From Hyphomicrobiales bacterium (GTDB lineage Bacteria > Pseudomonadota > Alphaproteobacteria > Rhizobiales > Xanthobacteraceae), in the NCBI GenBank assembly GCA_003140315.1, contig PLJS01000261.1, positions 14,229 through 52,034 of the forward strand: a stretch of 37,806 nt of DNA. The letters run 5' to 3'. Shown piece after piece: positions 7,053 through 15,967 of the stretch. Every line of letters starts with the position of its first letter. Position 1 is the stretch's first letter. A program made the position numbers and the translations under genes. The notes under the pieces were generated by a model. The model saw nothing but the letters and a program-made list of their open reading frames with translations, was not told the origin of the DNA and made no database searches.

Positions 7053-9035
7053 TCACGCCGGCACCATGCCGAGCGCGGTGATTTGTCGTCGTACGGCGGG
7101 ATCGGCCAGCGCCTTGAGGAACGCCGCCACCGCCGGCCGCGCGCGGCGGCTCTCGACCAGCAGAAAATCGTAGTTTTCCGGCGCCAGCGGCAGGAATCCC
7201 AAACCATACATCGCGGCGACCGAGGCGATCGCCACGCCACAGTCGGCGCGACCCTGCGCGACCGCAGCCGCGACCGCGTTGTGCGAGCGCGGCTGGTTGC
7301 CGTAGCCGGCCGGGCGCGCCTTGCCGAGCAGTTGATCGATCAGCACGCGCGTGCCGGCGCCCGCGTTGCGGTTGACCATGAGGCAGGCGGGATCAGCGAG
7401 CGCCGCCTTGAGGGCGTCCTGCGCGGTGCGGCCCTCGAAGCGTGCATCGCCTGAGCGGTACACGATGCCCTGCATGCGCTGCCAGCCGCGCACCAGCATC
7501 AGGCCGTCGCCGGCATATTGCTCATTATAGATGCCGGTTGCGGGGTCCATGAGATGAATGGGCGCGAAGTCGCACTCGCCGCGCCGCACCGCCGCCACGC
7601 CGCCGAGACTGCCGATCGCGATCGAGCGCGCCGCGACGCCCTGATCGGAGAGGGCGCCCAGCACCACGTCGAGCGCGACGCAATGGCTGCCGGCAATGAC
7701 GAGATCAGGTGCGTGAGATTGGCCGATGAGCGTCACGCTCGTGCGCGTTCCGGCATCGACCGCGCTCGCGAGCGCGTCGACTTCGAGGAAGCCGTCGGCC
7801 TGCGAGAAGGTCGTGACCGAGCCGGAGCCTTTCGGGATCGGGAATGCGATCGGCCCGTCCGCGCCCTGGGCGAGCGCGACCAGCACGAACTCCTTGCGCC
7901 CGAGCTCGGAGGGAATGCGCATCGGTACGGTCGCCTCGACCGTCACGGCCGCTTCCGTCGGCAGGCCTGCCTTGGCGCGGATGACCGGCGCGATGAAGGC
8001 ATGGAAGGTGAAGATCGCCGAGGTCGGGAAGCCGGGCAGCACGGCGATCGGCTTTCCCTCGGCGACCGCGAGGCAGAGTGGCTTTCCGGGCTTCAGCGCG
8101 ACGCCGTGCACGATGACGCCCGGCTCGCCATGCTGCGAAACGACGCGATAGGAAAGGTCGCCCGCGCCCTTCGAGGTGCCGCCGGAGAGCACCACCATAT
8201 CGCATTCGGTGAGTGCGCGGCGCAGCACCGCGGCGAGCGCGGCTTCATCGTCGGGAAAGGCGCCATAGACGGCCGGTTCGCCGCCCTGTTCCGTGACCGC
8301 GGCAGCGAGGATCGCGCCGTTGCTGTCATAGACCGCGCCCGGTCGGAGCGGATTGCCGGGCGTAACGAGCTCATCGCCGGTCGACAGCACGGCGACGCGC
8401 GGGCGGCGCACGACTGAGACTTCGGCAAAGCCACAAGCCGCCAGCATCCCGATTTCGCGCGAGGAGAGGCGCACACCCCGGCGCAGCAGCGTCTCGCCGC
8501 GGGCGATGTCGGAGCCGGCGTATGCTATGAACTGCCCCGGCGCGACCGCGCGCCGCAGGTCGATCGCCGGGCCTTCGCGCGCCTCGATCAATTCAGTGTG
8601 CTCGATCATCATCACGGCGTCGGCGCCGCGCGGCACCACGCCTCCGGTCGCGATCGTGGTTGCGGTGCCGGGCGCGACGGCGATCCGTGGCGCGCGTCCG
8701 CAGACGAGCACCTGGGCATTGAGCGCGAGACGGCGCGGCGTTGCCTCCGTCGCGCCGGCCGTGTCGGCGGCGCGCAGCGCGAAACCGTCCACGTTGGAAC
8801 GATCGAACGGCGGCACGTCGGTCGGTGCCGCGACGTCGGCGGCGAGGACGCGGCCGAGCGTGGCATCAAGCGCGACCGTCTCGGCGGGGAGGGGGCTGAG
8901 ATCGAGATGGCGCTCGAAGCGCGCCTTTGCCGCGTCGGCCGCGATCACGTCGAGGAACTGCTCCTGGCGCGCGGCGGCGCGGACCGCGTCGAGCAACGCC
9001 GCGCCTGCGTCGGGGGCCTTGAGCGCGTCGTTCAT
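7053..9035 (-). CDS. MoeA fused to a periplasmic-binding-protein-like domain
   Basis: A 660-residue two-domain protein. Residues 1 to about 440 are a MoeA module with VPPFDRSNVDGFALR, ATGGVVPRGADAVMMIEH, LSTGDELVTPG, LSGGTSKGAGDL, LKPGKPLCLA and LPGFPTSAIFTFHAF (the usual NP is FP). From about residue 443 to the end is a PBP-like domain (PDLVIAGSHCVALDVVLG, RNAGAGTRVL, MVPA end) of the class seen in molybdate-sensing and LysR-type effector domains, without signal peptide or helix-turn-helix. The fused domain may bind molybdate, tungstate or a pterin intermediate; that is inference. The start is the ATG at 9035, which overlaps the upstream MoeA-like gene by 4 bp. A longer open frame continues upstream but has no homology. 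MoeA-PBP fusions are known in bacteria and archaea. Confidence 0.9.
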   Translation of the reverse strand: MNDALKAPDAGAALLDAVRAAARQEQFLDVIAADAAKARFERHLDLSPLPAETVALDATLGRVLAADVAAPTDVPPFDRSNVDGFALRAADTAGATEATPRRLALNAQVLVCGRAPRIAVAPGTATTIATGGVVPRGADAVMMIEHTELIEAREGPAIDLRRAVAPGQFIAYAGSDIARGETLLRRGVRLSSREIGMLAACGFAEVSVVRRPRVAVLSTGDELVTPGNPLRPGAVYDSNGAILAAAVTEQGGEPAVYGAFPDDEAALAAVLRRALTECDMVVLSGGTSKGAGDLSYRVVSQHGEPGVIVHGVALKPGKPLCLAVAEGKPIAVLPGFPTSAIFTFHAFIAPVIRAKAGLPTEAAVTVEATVPMRIPSELGRKEFVLVALAQGADGPIAFPIPKGSGSVTTFSQADGFLEVDALASAVDAGTRTSVTLIGQSHAPDLVIAGSHCVALDVVLGALSDQGVAARSIAIGSLGGVAAVRRGECDFAPIHLMDPATGIYNEQYAGDGLMLVRGWQRMQGIVYRSGDARFEGRTAQDALKAALADPACLMVNRNAGAGTRVLIDQLLGKARPAGYGNQPRSHNAVAAAVAQGRADCGVAIASVAAMYGLGFLPLAPENYDFLLVESRRARPAVAAFLKALADPAVRRQITALGMVPA

Positions 9036-10129
9036 GGAAAGGTCCGCATCTCGACGAGCGCGCCGGCCGCGAAGCCTTCGCTCTCCGGCGGCACCAGCAC
9101 CCAGCCGTCGGCGCGCGTGAGCGCCTGTAGCGGCCAGTGGCCCGAGGCGAGCGGCTCGACGCCGTCGCCCGCCCGCCGGACCGGAATCACTTCGGCAAGG
9201 CCAACGGTCGAGACGATCTTGCGGGCGAGCGGGAGCCGGACGCCGGTGTCCGCGTCGGTCGAGCCGCTGAGAAGCCATAGCAACGGGCGGCCGACGATCA
9301 GGAACGCCGCGAGCGCGGCGTCGAGCCGGTCCGGCAGCATCAGGACCGGATGGCCCTTCGCGACGCCGAGCGCCGCGGTTTCGCCGGGCGCGATCCCGAA
9401 GCCATGGACGTGGACCTCGCCCATGCGCGCCAGCAGGGCGACGCTTCCGTCGTTGTGCCCTTCGCCGGTGCCGCCGATCGTGATGACGAGATCGGTGTGT
9501 TCGTCGGCGAGCGCGCGTTCGAGCGCACGCACGAAGATCACATTGGCGCCATGCGCCGCGACGCCGCGTGAAATTGCCAGCGCGACCGCGTCGCAACCCG
9601 GCATCGCGACAACGCGCACGCGCGGTTCGCGGATCGTGACGCGCTTGATGCCGGCGGCTTGCAGCGCCGCCACATCGACCGCACGCAGGCGTTCACTCGC
9701 GCGGCGCAGCGGCGTATCGGGCGCAGCGTCGGCGCCGGCGGCGAGCACGCCGTCTCCCGCTGTCGCAGATGCATGTGCCTCGGCGCCCTGCGCGTTGATC
9801 GTGACAGCATCGGCCGGCAATACGGCGTCGGTCGCGACCGGCATGCCGGCGCCGGCATCGACCCATGCGGGGGCCGGTGCGAGTAGGGTCGGTGCGTAAG
9901 ACCCTGCACCGGCGACTGTCTCGGCGCGTACCGCCCAGCCGTCGCGCAGAGCGATCGCGCCGGCGGGCCACGGGGCTGTCACGCGAACATCGGCGGCGAG
10001 GACGCGCCCTTCCGCATCCGCGACCGCGGCCTCTCGCACGGCCACCGGCCGCGCCAGCGTGGCGACGCGCGCGAGCACGTCCGCGATCGGCGTAAGTCGC
10101 GACAGCCGTTGTGTGGGTTCGCCCTTCAT
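9032..10129 (-). CDS. Divergent MoeA-like protein, probably non-catalytic
   Basis: A 365-residue protein aligning along its length with MoeA by motif order, but with most signature loops altered. The substrate loop PPFDNSxxDGxAV becomes APWPAGAIALRDGWAV (Asp63 kept). SGGVSxGExDY becomes TIGGTGEGHND. KPGKP becomes APGET. GLPGNP becomes MLPDRLD. It may bind molybdopterin or partner with the other MoeA proteins without inserting metal, or act on a related cofactor. It is the first gene of the minus-strand operon, overlaps the MoeA-PBP gene by 4 bp (ATGA), and starts 80 bp from the divergent TusA-like gene, so the 10130-10209 gap must hold promoters for both. Confidence 0.82.
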   Translation of the reverse strand: MKGEPTQRLSRLTPIADVLARVATLARPVAVREAAVADAEGRVLAADVRVTAPWPAGAIALRDGWAVRAETVAGAGSYAPTLLAPAPAWVDAGAGMPVATDAVLPADAVTINAQGAEAHASATAGDGVLAAGADAAPDTPLRRASERLRAVDVAALQAAGIKRVTIREPRVRVVAMPGCDAVALAISRGVAAHGANVIFVRALERALADEHTDLVITIGGTGEGHNDGSVALLARMGEVHVHGFGIAPGETAALGVAKGHPVLMLPDRLDAALAAFLIVGRPLLWLLSGSTDADTGVRLPLARKIVSTVGLAEVIPVRRAGDGVEPLASGHWPLQALTRADGWVLVPPESEGFAAGALVEMRTFP

Positions 10130-10209
10130 GGCCCCTATGTGCGCCCGGCAGCGCCAAGGTCAAGTCGCGCGGTCTTGACGGCGCGCACGCGCGGGCTTCC
10201 ATTGCGCCG

Positions 10210-10440
10210 ATGTCCGACACCACGCTCGACCTGCGAGGGCTGCGCTGCCCGCTGCCTGCGCTGAAGACCAGAAAGGCGCTGACCCGGCTTGCGGCCGGCG
10301 ACCGGCTCGTGGTCGAGTGCACCGATCCGCTCGCCACGATCGACATCCCGAACCTGATCAACCAGACCGGCGACGTCCTGGAGGATCAAGCCAACCAGCT
10401 CGGCCTGTTCGTCTTCCGCATCCGCAAGAAAGGCGCGTGA
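10210..10440 (+). CDS. TusA/SirA-family sulfur carrier protein
   Basis: A 76-residue protein with the TusA signature LRGLRCPLP; Cys13 in the CPxP motif carries the persulfide. The remaining sequence (KTRKALTRLAAGDRLVV and CTDPLATIDIPN) matches the two-layer fold of the family. TusA proteins relay sulfur from cysteine desulfurases to tRNA thiolation or to molybdenum-cofactor maturation, and in E. coli TusA affects the activity of molybdoenzymes. Next to fdhD and moeA genes, a role as sulfur donor for cofactor maturation is the simplest reading. The start at ATG 10210 is chosen because upstream in-frame codons lack similarity. It is divergent from the MoeA operon. Confidence 0.88.
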   Translation: MSDTTLDLRGLRCPLPALKTRKALTRLAAGDRLVVECTDPLATIDIPNLINQTGDVLEDQANQLGLFVFRIRKKGA

Positions 10441-10476
10441 CGCGCCGGTTCGTTTCCCCGTAAACGCGAGACCCCG

Positions 10477-11430
10477 ATGACACAAAGCTGCGCGATACTC
10501 GACGACTACCAGAACGTCGCGACCAAGCTTGCCGACTGGTCGATCCCCGACGTGGAGATCAAGGTTTTCACCGAGCCGTTCGCCGACCAGAAAGCGGCGG
10601 TCAAGGCGCTCAAGGGGTTCTCAATCATCTGCATGATGCGCGAGCGCACGCCGTTCCAGAAAGCCACGCTGGAGCAACTGCCGGACCTGAAGCTGCTCAT
10701 CACCAGCGGAGCACGCAACGCCTCGATCGATCTCGAATACGCAGCCTCGCGCGGCATCACAGTGTGCGGCACCGAAGCCGCCGGCCAGCCGACTGCCGAG
10801 CTTGCGATCGGCATTATGCTCGAGCTCGCGCGCAAGGTCGGCTACGAGAACGCGCGCTTGAAGCAGGGCATCCCGTGGCAGTCGACGCTCGGCATCGAGC
10901 TTGGCGGCAAGACGCTAGGGCTTCTCGGTTTCGGCAAGCTCGGCAACAAGGTCGGCGCGATCGGCAAGGCGATCGGCATGAAGCTGATAGCCTGGAGCCA
11001 GAACCTCACCGCGGAGAAAGCCAAGGAAGGCGGTGCGACGCTGGTCTCAAAGGAAGACCTGTTCCGCCAGTCGGACTTCCTCAGCATTCACCTCGTGCTC
11101 AGCCCGCGTTCGCGTGGGCTCGTCACGGCGACCGATCTTGCCCTGATGAAGCCGACCGCGTTCCTGATCAACACGTCGCGTGGACCGATCATCGAGGAAG
11201 CGGCGCTTCTCTCGGCGTTAGGCCAGCGAAAATTCGCGGGTGCGGGACTCGATACGTTCGACGTCGAGCCGCTGCCGGTCAGCCATCCGCTGCGCCGGCT
11301 CGAAAACGTCGTGCTGACCCCGCACCTCGGCTATGTCAGCCAGGAGGGCTACAAGATCTACTACACGCAGATGGTGGAAGACATCAAAGCGTGGATCGCC
11401 GGGAGCCCGGTGAGAGTGTTGAAGAAGTGA
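10477..11430 (+). CDS. D-2-hydroxyacid dehydrogenase family protein (NAD-dependent)
   Basis: A 317-residue cytoplasmic oxidoreductase of the D-isomer-specific 2-hydroxyacid dehydrogenase family. The Rossmann domain holds the dinucleotide loop LGLLGFGKLGNKVG. The catalytic triad is complete: R235 in NTSRGP, E264 in FDVEPLP and H283 in LTPHLGY. The N-terminus (CAILDDYQNVA) is typical of a subgroup annotated as phosphoglycerate-dehydrogenase-like, but that subgroup lacks the ACT domain and the real substrate is unknown. It follows the TusA-like gene by 36 bp, so co-transcription is possible. It converges with the ATP-grasp gene, the two stop codons being 3 bp apart in a small palindrome (GTGATCGTCAC). 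Confidence 0.92.
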   Translation: MTQSCAILDDYQNVATKLADWSIPDVEIKVFTEPFADQKAAVKALKGFSIICMMRERTPFQKATLEQLPDLKLLITSGARNASIDLEYAASRGITVCGTEAAGQPTAELAIGIMLELARKVGYENARLKQGIPWQSTLGIELGGKTLGLLGFGKLGNKVGAIGKAIGMKLIAWSQNLTAEKAKEGGATLVSKEDLFRQSDFLSIHLVLSPRSRGLVTATDLALMKPTAFLINTSRGPIIEEAALLSALGQRKFAGAGLDTFDVEPLPVSHPLRRLENVVLTPHLGYVSQEGYKIYYTQMVEDIKAWIAGSPVRVLKK

Positions 11431-11433
11431 TCG

Positions 11434-12684
11434 TCACGCCTGGCCGCTTGGGCTGAGATCGCGGATGATGCGCATGCTCTCCGGCGTGAGCAGGTGAGCA
11501 CCCCAGCCTCGCTCGGCCATCCGGCGGGCGGATGCGGGATCGGCGAGCAAGGCCAGCGCAACCGCCGAGGCGGGCAGGGCGCTCGGCCAATCAGCATGCA
11601 CTGGCGTCAGTTCCTCGAGGCTGCCTGCATAGAGACCGCGACGCGTGAGCAACTGGGCGCACTCGCGCAGCACGTCGCGGCGCGATCCGCCGGCAAGCGC
11701 GCATCCGAGCAGGGCCTGCATCGCGAGGTGCGTACGCACGCCTTCGCGGGTCTCGGGTAGAGGTCGCGGTGTCTCGCCGAGCGAGACGCGCAGCAGCGCC
11801 CCCGTGAGGTCGACGCCGGCGAGGTGTGCGCTCATCGGCTCCACCAGCCGCGGATTGCAGTCGATGTAGCGTGGCATGTCCGTCAGGATGTAGTCGACCG
11901 AGAGTGCGCCGTGCCAGGCAAAATGCTCGCCGATGCGGGCGAGATGCGTGTGCACGGCTGGGCGATGGACGCTCTCCTTCGCGGCAGGTCCGCCGCCGGC
12001 GCCGCGCGCGGTCTGCCGATAGGCGTGCATGGCGATGAGCTGGCCACGGGCAAACACCGCCTGCGCGTGCTCGACCGGCCCGTCCACGAACTGCTGCATC
12101 AACACGGTATCGGCGAAGGCGCCGCGTGCATCGAGATCGGCGAGCGCTTGCTCCATCTCGCTCGCGTCATGCACGATGAAGGTGCTGCGGCTTGCGGTCC
12201 CGAGCGCGCTCTTTAGGACGACGGGATAGCGCGCGGCCGCGCGCGCGTCCTCGGCGCTCGCCACGAAGGTGGTCGCGGGTTGCGGCAGATCAAGTTCCGA
12301 CAAGATGCGGCTGAAGCCCACCTTGCTGTGCGCGGCCGCGTAGCTCTCGAAGCTCGGCAGCGCGAGTCCGGCATGGGCGCCAAGCTCGCGCTGCGCCTTC
12401 GCAAACAGATATCCCTGCTCGTGGATCGGCAGCAGCACGTCGAAGCGCTCGCGCGTCACGAGATCGCGCGCGAAGGCGAGGAACCCTACCGGGTCGGCGG
12501 CGAGCCCCGGGCAGCGATGCAGTCGGTGCACAAAGCGCGAGAAGCGCGCGAGGCAGAAGCGATCCGGGTCGCAGACCTCGATTGTGTGACCGGCAAGGCC
12601 GAGCGCCGTGATGGCTTCGCGCGCCGAGGTGCTCGATCCTTCCGAGAGCAGCACGCGCAGGCGCGGCCGGCCGGGCTCAGCCAT
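11434..12684 (-). CDS. ATP-grasp enzyme of the polysaccharide locus
   Basis: A 416-residue protein with the ATP-grasp arrangement: an N-terminal Rossmann-like preATP domain (LRVLLSEGSSTSAREAI), the nucleotide-binding part with YPVVLKSALGTASRST, and the metal-binding end YIDCNPRLVEPMSAH, where Asp, Asn and nearby Glu are the expected ligands. It resembles carbamoyl-phosphate-synthetase-like ligases, which join a carboxylate to an amine or thiol through acyl phosphate; the substrates are not evident. It begins 9 bp after the stop codon of the sugar-phosphate transferase and has no clear ribosome site, so it is probably coupled to that gene. A role in modifying a polysaccharide sugar, for example amino-acid attachment, is inference from location. 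Confidence 0.85.
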   Translation of the reverse strand: MAEPGRPRLRVLLSEGSSTSAREAITALGLAGHTIEVCDPDRFCLARFSRFVHRLHRCPGLAADPVGFLAFARDLVTRERFDVLLPIHEQGYLFAKAQRELGAHAGLALPSFESYAAAHSKVGFSRILSELDLPQPATTFVASAEDARAAARYPVVLKSALGTASRSTFIVHDASEMEQALADLDARGAFADTVLMQQFVDGPVEHAQAVFARGQLIAMHAYRQTARGAGGGPAAKESVHRPAVHTHLARIGEHFAWHGALSVDYILTDMPRYIDCNPRLVEPMSAHLAGVDLTGALLRVSLGETPRPLPETREGVRTHLAMQALLGCALAGGSRRDVLRECAQLLTRRGLYAGSLEELTPVHADWPSALPASAVALALLADPASARRMAERGWGAHLLTPESMRIIRDLSPSGQA

Positions 12685-12693
12685 CGGGGGGCG

Positions 12694-14154
12694 TCACAGC
12701 GCGTTGCGATAGGCTCCGCGCGAAAACACGGTGAGGAACAGGATGCGCAGGTCGAGCCACATCGACCAGTTGTCGATATAATGCAGATCGTAGTCAACCC
12801 GGCGGCGCATCTTCTCGTCGGTGTCTGTCTCGCCGCGCAGGCCGTTGACCTGCGCCCAGCCGGTGATCCCGGGCCGCACGTTGTGGCGGCGCGCATAGAG
12901 CGAGATCTTCTGCTCGAATTCGCGATTATGCGAGAGCGCGTGCGGGCGCGGGCCGACCAGCGACATGTCGCCTTTGAGCACGTTGAAGAGCTGCGGCAGT
13001 TCGTCGATGTTGGTGCGCCGCAGCCAGCGTCCGATCCAGGTAATGCGCGGATCGTGCTGCCGCGCCTGCGCGATCACGTCGCCGTCCTCGCATGAAGTCA
13101 TGGTGCGGAACTTGATGATGCGGAACGGCTGCTGGTTGAAGCCATAGCGCCGCTGCAGGAAGAACACCGGTCCCGGGCTCGTGAGCCGGATCAGGAAGAA
13201 TACGACGGCGAACAGCGGCGCGAAGGCCACGAGCGCGCCGGCCGAAATCACGATATCGAACAGGCGCTTCTGCAGCACCTCGAACGAGGAGAGCGGCGCG
13301 CGGGTGAGCTGCAGGCTCGCCATCGGGCCGAGCTTGGAGATGCGAACATGGTCGAATCGATCGAGAATTCGCTCCGGACCAAGGTGAATTTCGGCCGGAA
13401 CGGTGAGAAATTCCTCGACGCAGCGGTCGATCGTTTCGGTTTCCGACCAGGGTGCGACGATGAACATCGCATCGGGCCGCTGCTCGCGCGCGGAGTCGAC
13501 GGCGCGCTTGAGGTCGAGGTCGAGCAGCGCCCGGCGCGCCGCCGCGGATGCGCCTTGCGGGACCGGCGTGAGTGGCAGCAGGGCGACCGTCTGCAGGCCG
13601 AAGTTCCATGGCTCATAGCGTTGCAGGAAGGCCGCGATGTCGTCTTCGCTCCCGATCAGGCATACGCGCTGCGCCGACACGATGCCGAACTTGCTGCCGA
13701 GAATGATGGCGCGCACCAGCGCGAAACGCGCGAGTAGGAGCGCGGGCAGGCCGCCGGCATAGAACAGGATCATGGTGCCGCGCGAATAGACTTCGGTCGT
13801 CTTGGCGAGGAAGCCGAGCGTGAGCAGGCACAGGAAGGTCACGTTCCACAACGTAAACACGCGCCGCACATGCGGCTTGAAGGAGAGATAGTTCGCGATC
13901 GCGTAGTGGCCGTGAATGGCGCTCGGCAGCACGAAGATGCTGGTCGCGACAAGCCCGATCTCGACGAAGCTGAAACTGGGTCCGGTGCCGCCGTAGACGA
14001 CGAGGTGATAAAGCGTCCCCAGCGCAAAGGCCATCGCGACGATGACGACCGCGTCGGCGATCGCCGCGATGACGCCCACCACCTGGCGCGTCAACGTCAC
14101 CCACCACCGCGCCGGGTTCGCACCGACGAGCATATGTTCCGTCATGATACTCAT
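12694..14154 (-). CDS. Polyprenyl-phosphate sugar-1-phosphate transferase (WcaJ/HfsE-type)
   Basis: A 486-residue membrane protein from ATG 14154; a GTG at 14184 would add ten residues. The N-terminal half has several hydrophobic segments and a CoA-binding-like region (QRVCLIGSEDDIAAFL). The C-terminal third is the bacterial sugar transferase domain: KRLFDIVISAGALVAF membrane hairpin, RIIKFRTM, RRTNIDELPQLFNVLKGDMS, VGPRPHA and the closing RPGITGWAQVNGLRG. Such enzymes transfer hexose-1-phosphate to undecaprenyl phosphate at the inner membrane and begin repeat-unit assembly. It heads a two-gene minus-strand unit with the ATP-grasp gene. Whether glucose or galactose is loaded cannot be told from sequence. 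Confidence 0.93.
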   Translation of the reverse strand: MSIMTEHMLVGANPARWWVTLTRQVVGVIAAIADAVVIVAMAFALGTLYHLVVYGGTGPSFSFVEIGLVATSIFVLPSAIHGHYAIANYLSFKPHVRRVFTLWNVTFLCLLTLGFLAKTTEVYSRGTMILFYAGGLPALLLARFALVRAIILGSKFGIVSAQRVCLIGSEDDIAAFLQRYEPWNFGLQTVALLPLTPVPQGASAAARRALLDLDLKRAVDSAREQRPDAMFIVAPWSETETIDRCVEEFLTVPAEIHLGPERILDRFDHVRISKLGPMASLQLTRAPLSSFEVLQKRLFDIVISAGALVAFAPLFAVVFFLIRLTSPGPVFFLQRRYGFNQQPFRIIKFRTMTSCEDGDVIAQARQHDPRITWIGRWLRRTNIDELPQLFNVLKGDMSLVGPRPHALSHNREFEQKISLYARRHNVRPGITGWAQVNGLRGETDTDEKMRRRVDYDLHYIDNWSMWLDLRILFLTVFSRGAYRNAL

Positions 14155-14668
14155 GACATCACGCGCACCCTCGCCGCCTCGCACATGTCGAAAGCGCCGT
14201 CCCGATGCGGGACAGCCGCTTTGACGGCGAGCTTTCCATCGCCAGAAGCGTGCCAGGGCGGCTGCGGCGGCGCGGGCGGCGGCGACGCGCGTGGGGAGTG
14301 GTTAACCGGCTTGCGCGCCGGGGCGTGAATTCAAGACGCCCGCGTGACGGCTTTGCGAGAGTCCGCTCTGCCTGCGATCGTCGCCGAACCGTCGCATCAC
14401 AATGAAACGGCGCTGGGGGCCGCTTGCCGACACAACGGTGACGTCAGGCTATTGCTTAACCGGCGCGTCGGTGAATGCGACGCGTTGCTCGCGTTTGTCG
14501 GCCAAGGTTGGATTATCATTGCCACTACGCGCGCCGGACGCCACGGTCGAGATCATCAAGGCGGCATTCTGCGGCTAGCGTGCGCAGGGACGAGCGGCTG
14601 CATAACAGGCACGCCCTGCCGTCATTCCGCCGCGTTCCCTTCCGCACGCTCCGCTCATCGGCCGAGGC
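14155..14668. other. Intergenic region of about 510 bp with a hairpin at the PLP-enzyme stop
   Basis: It lies upstream of the sugar-phosphate transferase and downstream of the PLP-enzyme gene. CGGCCGA (14659-14665) and TCGGCCG (14673-14679) form a 7-bp hairpin that encloses the stop codon of the PLP enzyme; no T-run follows, so it is only a weak terminator candidate. Open frames across 14344-14871 do not look like proteins. On the minus strand GATAAT near 14513 might be a -10 element, without a convincing -35. No RNA gene was recognised. Confidence 0.4.
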
Positions 14669-15967
14669 TTATTCGGCCGGCTGCGAAGCCGCGGCTGCCG
14701 TCAAGGATGGGACAAGGGCTGCCGGGCGGTGCTTCCGGTTGCCGCTCGCGGCGACAAAACGGCGGGTGGGCTCGGCCAGGTGTTGGTTCCGCTCCAGGAT
14801 GTCGACCAGGTGATCGATGTCCGCGTGGCGATGTCCGGCGTTCAATTGGATCCGGAGACGTCCGGACTTGAGCGGCACCGCCGGGAAGCTGATGGCATCG
14901 ACATGGATGCCTTCTTTGCGAATCGCGGAAGCGAGTTGCTGAGTCTTTGCGTCCTCACCGAGCCAGACCGGGACGATCGGCGTTACCGTCGACACGAGCT
15001 TGTAGTCCAGCTCCGCCATGCGTTTGACGAAATAGCGCTGGTTGTCCCAGAGCCGCCGCCGGCGTTCCGGCTCGTCGGCAACGATGTCGATCGCCGTCGA
15101 GATCACCATCGCCTGATCCGGCGGGAGTGTTGCGGTGAAGCCGTAGGCGGCAGAACACATCCTCAGGGCTTCGGTGATCAATCCATTGGCGACGATGAAT
15201 CCGCCGATGGAACCGTAGGCCTTGCTCAAGGTGGCCATGCAGATCAGCCGATCGCTGTCCACCTTGAAATGATCGATCACGCCGCCGCCATGCTCGCCGA
15301 GCACGCCGGCGCCATGGGCATCGTCGATGTAGACCATGGCGTTCCACCGCTCCGCCAAACGCAGCAGATCGGGGATCGGCGCGATGTCGCCGTCCTGGCT
15401 AAAGACGCCGTCGGTCACGATGATCTTGGATGTTTCGGTCGAGCGGCGCAGCAGATGCTCGAGATGATTGAGGTCGAGATGGCGGTAGCTGTGTCGCCGC
15501 GCACCGGACAGGCGCATGCCTTCGCGGATGCTGATGTGGTTATATTCGTCGCTGAAATAGGCGTAGGTATAATCCCGGCTCGCCGTGAATCCGAACGCGC
15601 GAGCAATGTTGTTGATCCGCGGCAACGTGGATAGTGCGCCGATGTTGGCCAGATATCCGGTGGCGAACAGGATCGCGTGGCTCTTGCCGTTGATGTTTGC
15701 GAGCTTGCGTTCGACTTCGCTGTAGAGCCCGAGATTGCCGCCGAGCAGCCGGGAGTCGCTATTGCCGACGCCGTATCTCTCGATGCCGCGAATGGCGGCG
15801 GCCTTGACGCGCGGGCTTGTTGCGATCCCGAGATAATTGTTGGTGCTGAACGAAATATGCGGTCGGTCGTTGATCGTGAATTTCGGAGTGGGGAGACTGT
15901 CGACCACGACCGGATTGTGCGGAGATTTCCATCCAAACCAGTTCGCCATCTCCACGAGTTCGTCCAC
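14669..15967 (-). CDS. Alpha-oxoamine synthase-family PLP enzyme (KBL/AONS/SPT-like)
   Basis: A 432-residue fold-type I aminotransferase-like enzyme. Key features are SFSTNNYLGIATSP, NSDSRLLGGNLGLY (the His that usually follows this block is Tyr), LFATGYLANIGAL, DDAHGAGVLGEHG and the PLP lysine K249 in ATLSKAYGSIGGF. The family condenses an amino acid with an acyl-CoA or acyl-ACP and releases CO2, giving 2-amino-3-ketones (biotin, heme, sphingoid-base and alpha-hydroxyketone signal pathways). I start it at GTG 15967, which has GGGGG about 7 bases upstream, although the frame is open to 16159; ATG 15949 is an alternative. It is divergent from the ABC exporter genes. No bio or threonine-degradation genes are nearby, so the product is unknown. 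Confidence 0.88.
   Translation of the reverse strand: MDELVEMANWFGWKSPHNPVVVDSLPTPKFTINDRPHISFSTNNYLGIATSPRVKAAAIRGIERYGVGNSDSRLLGGNLGLYSEVERKLANINGKSHAILFATGYLANIGALSTLPRINNIARAFGFTASRDYTYAYFSDEYNHISIREGMRLSGARRHSYRHLDLNHLEHLLRRSTETSKIIVTDGVFSQDGDIAPIPDLLRLAERWNAMVYIDDAHGAGVLGEHGGGVIDHFKVDSDRLICMATLSKAYGSIGGFIVANGLITEALRMCSAAYGFTATLPPDQAMVISTAIDIVADEPERRRRLWDNQRYFVKRMAELDYKLVSTVTPIVPVWLGEDAKTQQLASAIRKEGIHVDAISFPAVPLKSGRLRIQLNAGHRHADIDHLVDILERNQHLAEPTRRFVAASGNRKHRPAALVPSLTAAAASQPAE

Noticed and set aside
6168-8417. Plus-strand frames of 299-428 codons across the moeA/mobB/MoeA-PBP genes
   Set aside because: They lie wholly antisense to genes with clear motifs and show no protein features of their own.
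14344-14871. Plus-strand 175-codon frame in the 510-bp gap
   Set aside because: It runs antisense into the PLP-enzyme gene, and its sequence is Arg/Gly-rich without any recognisable domain.
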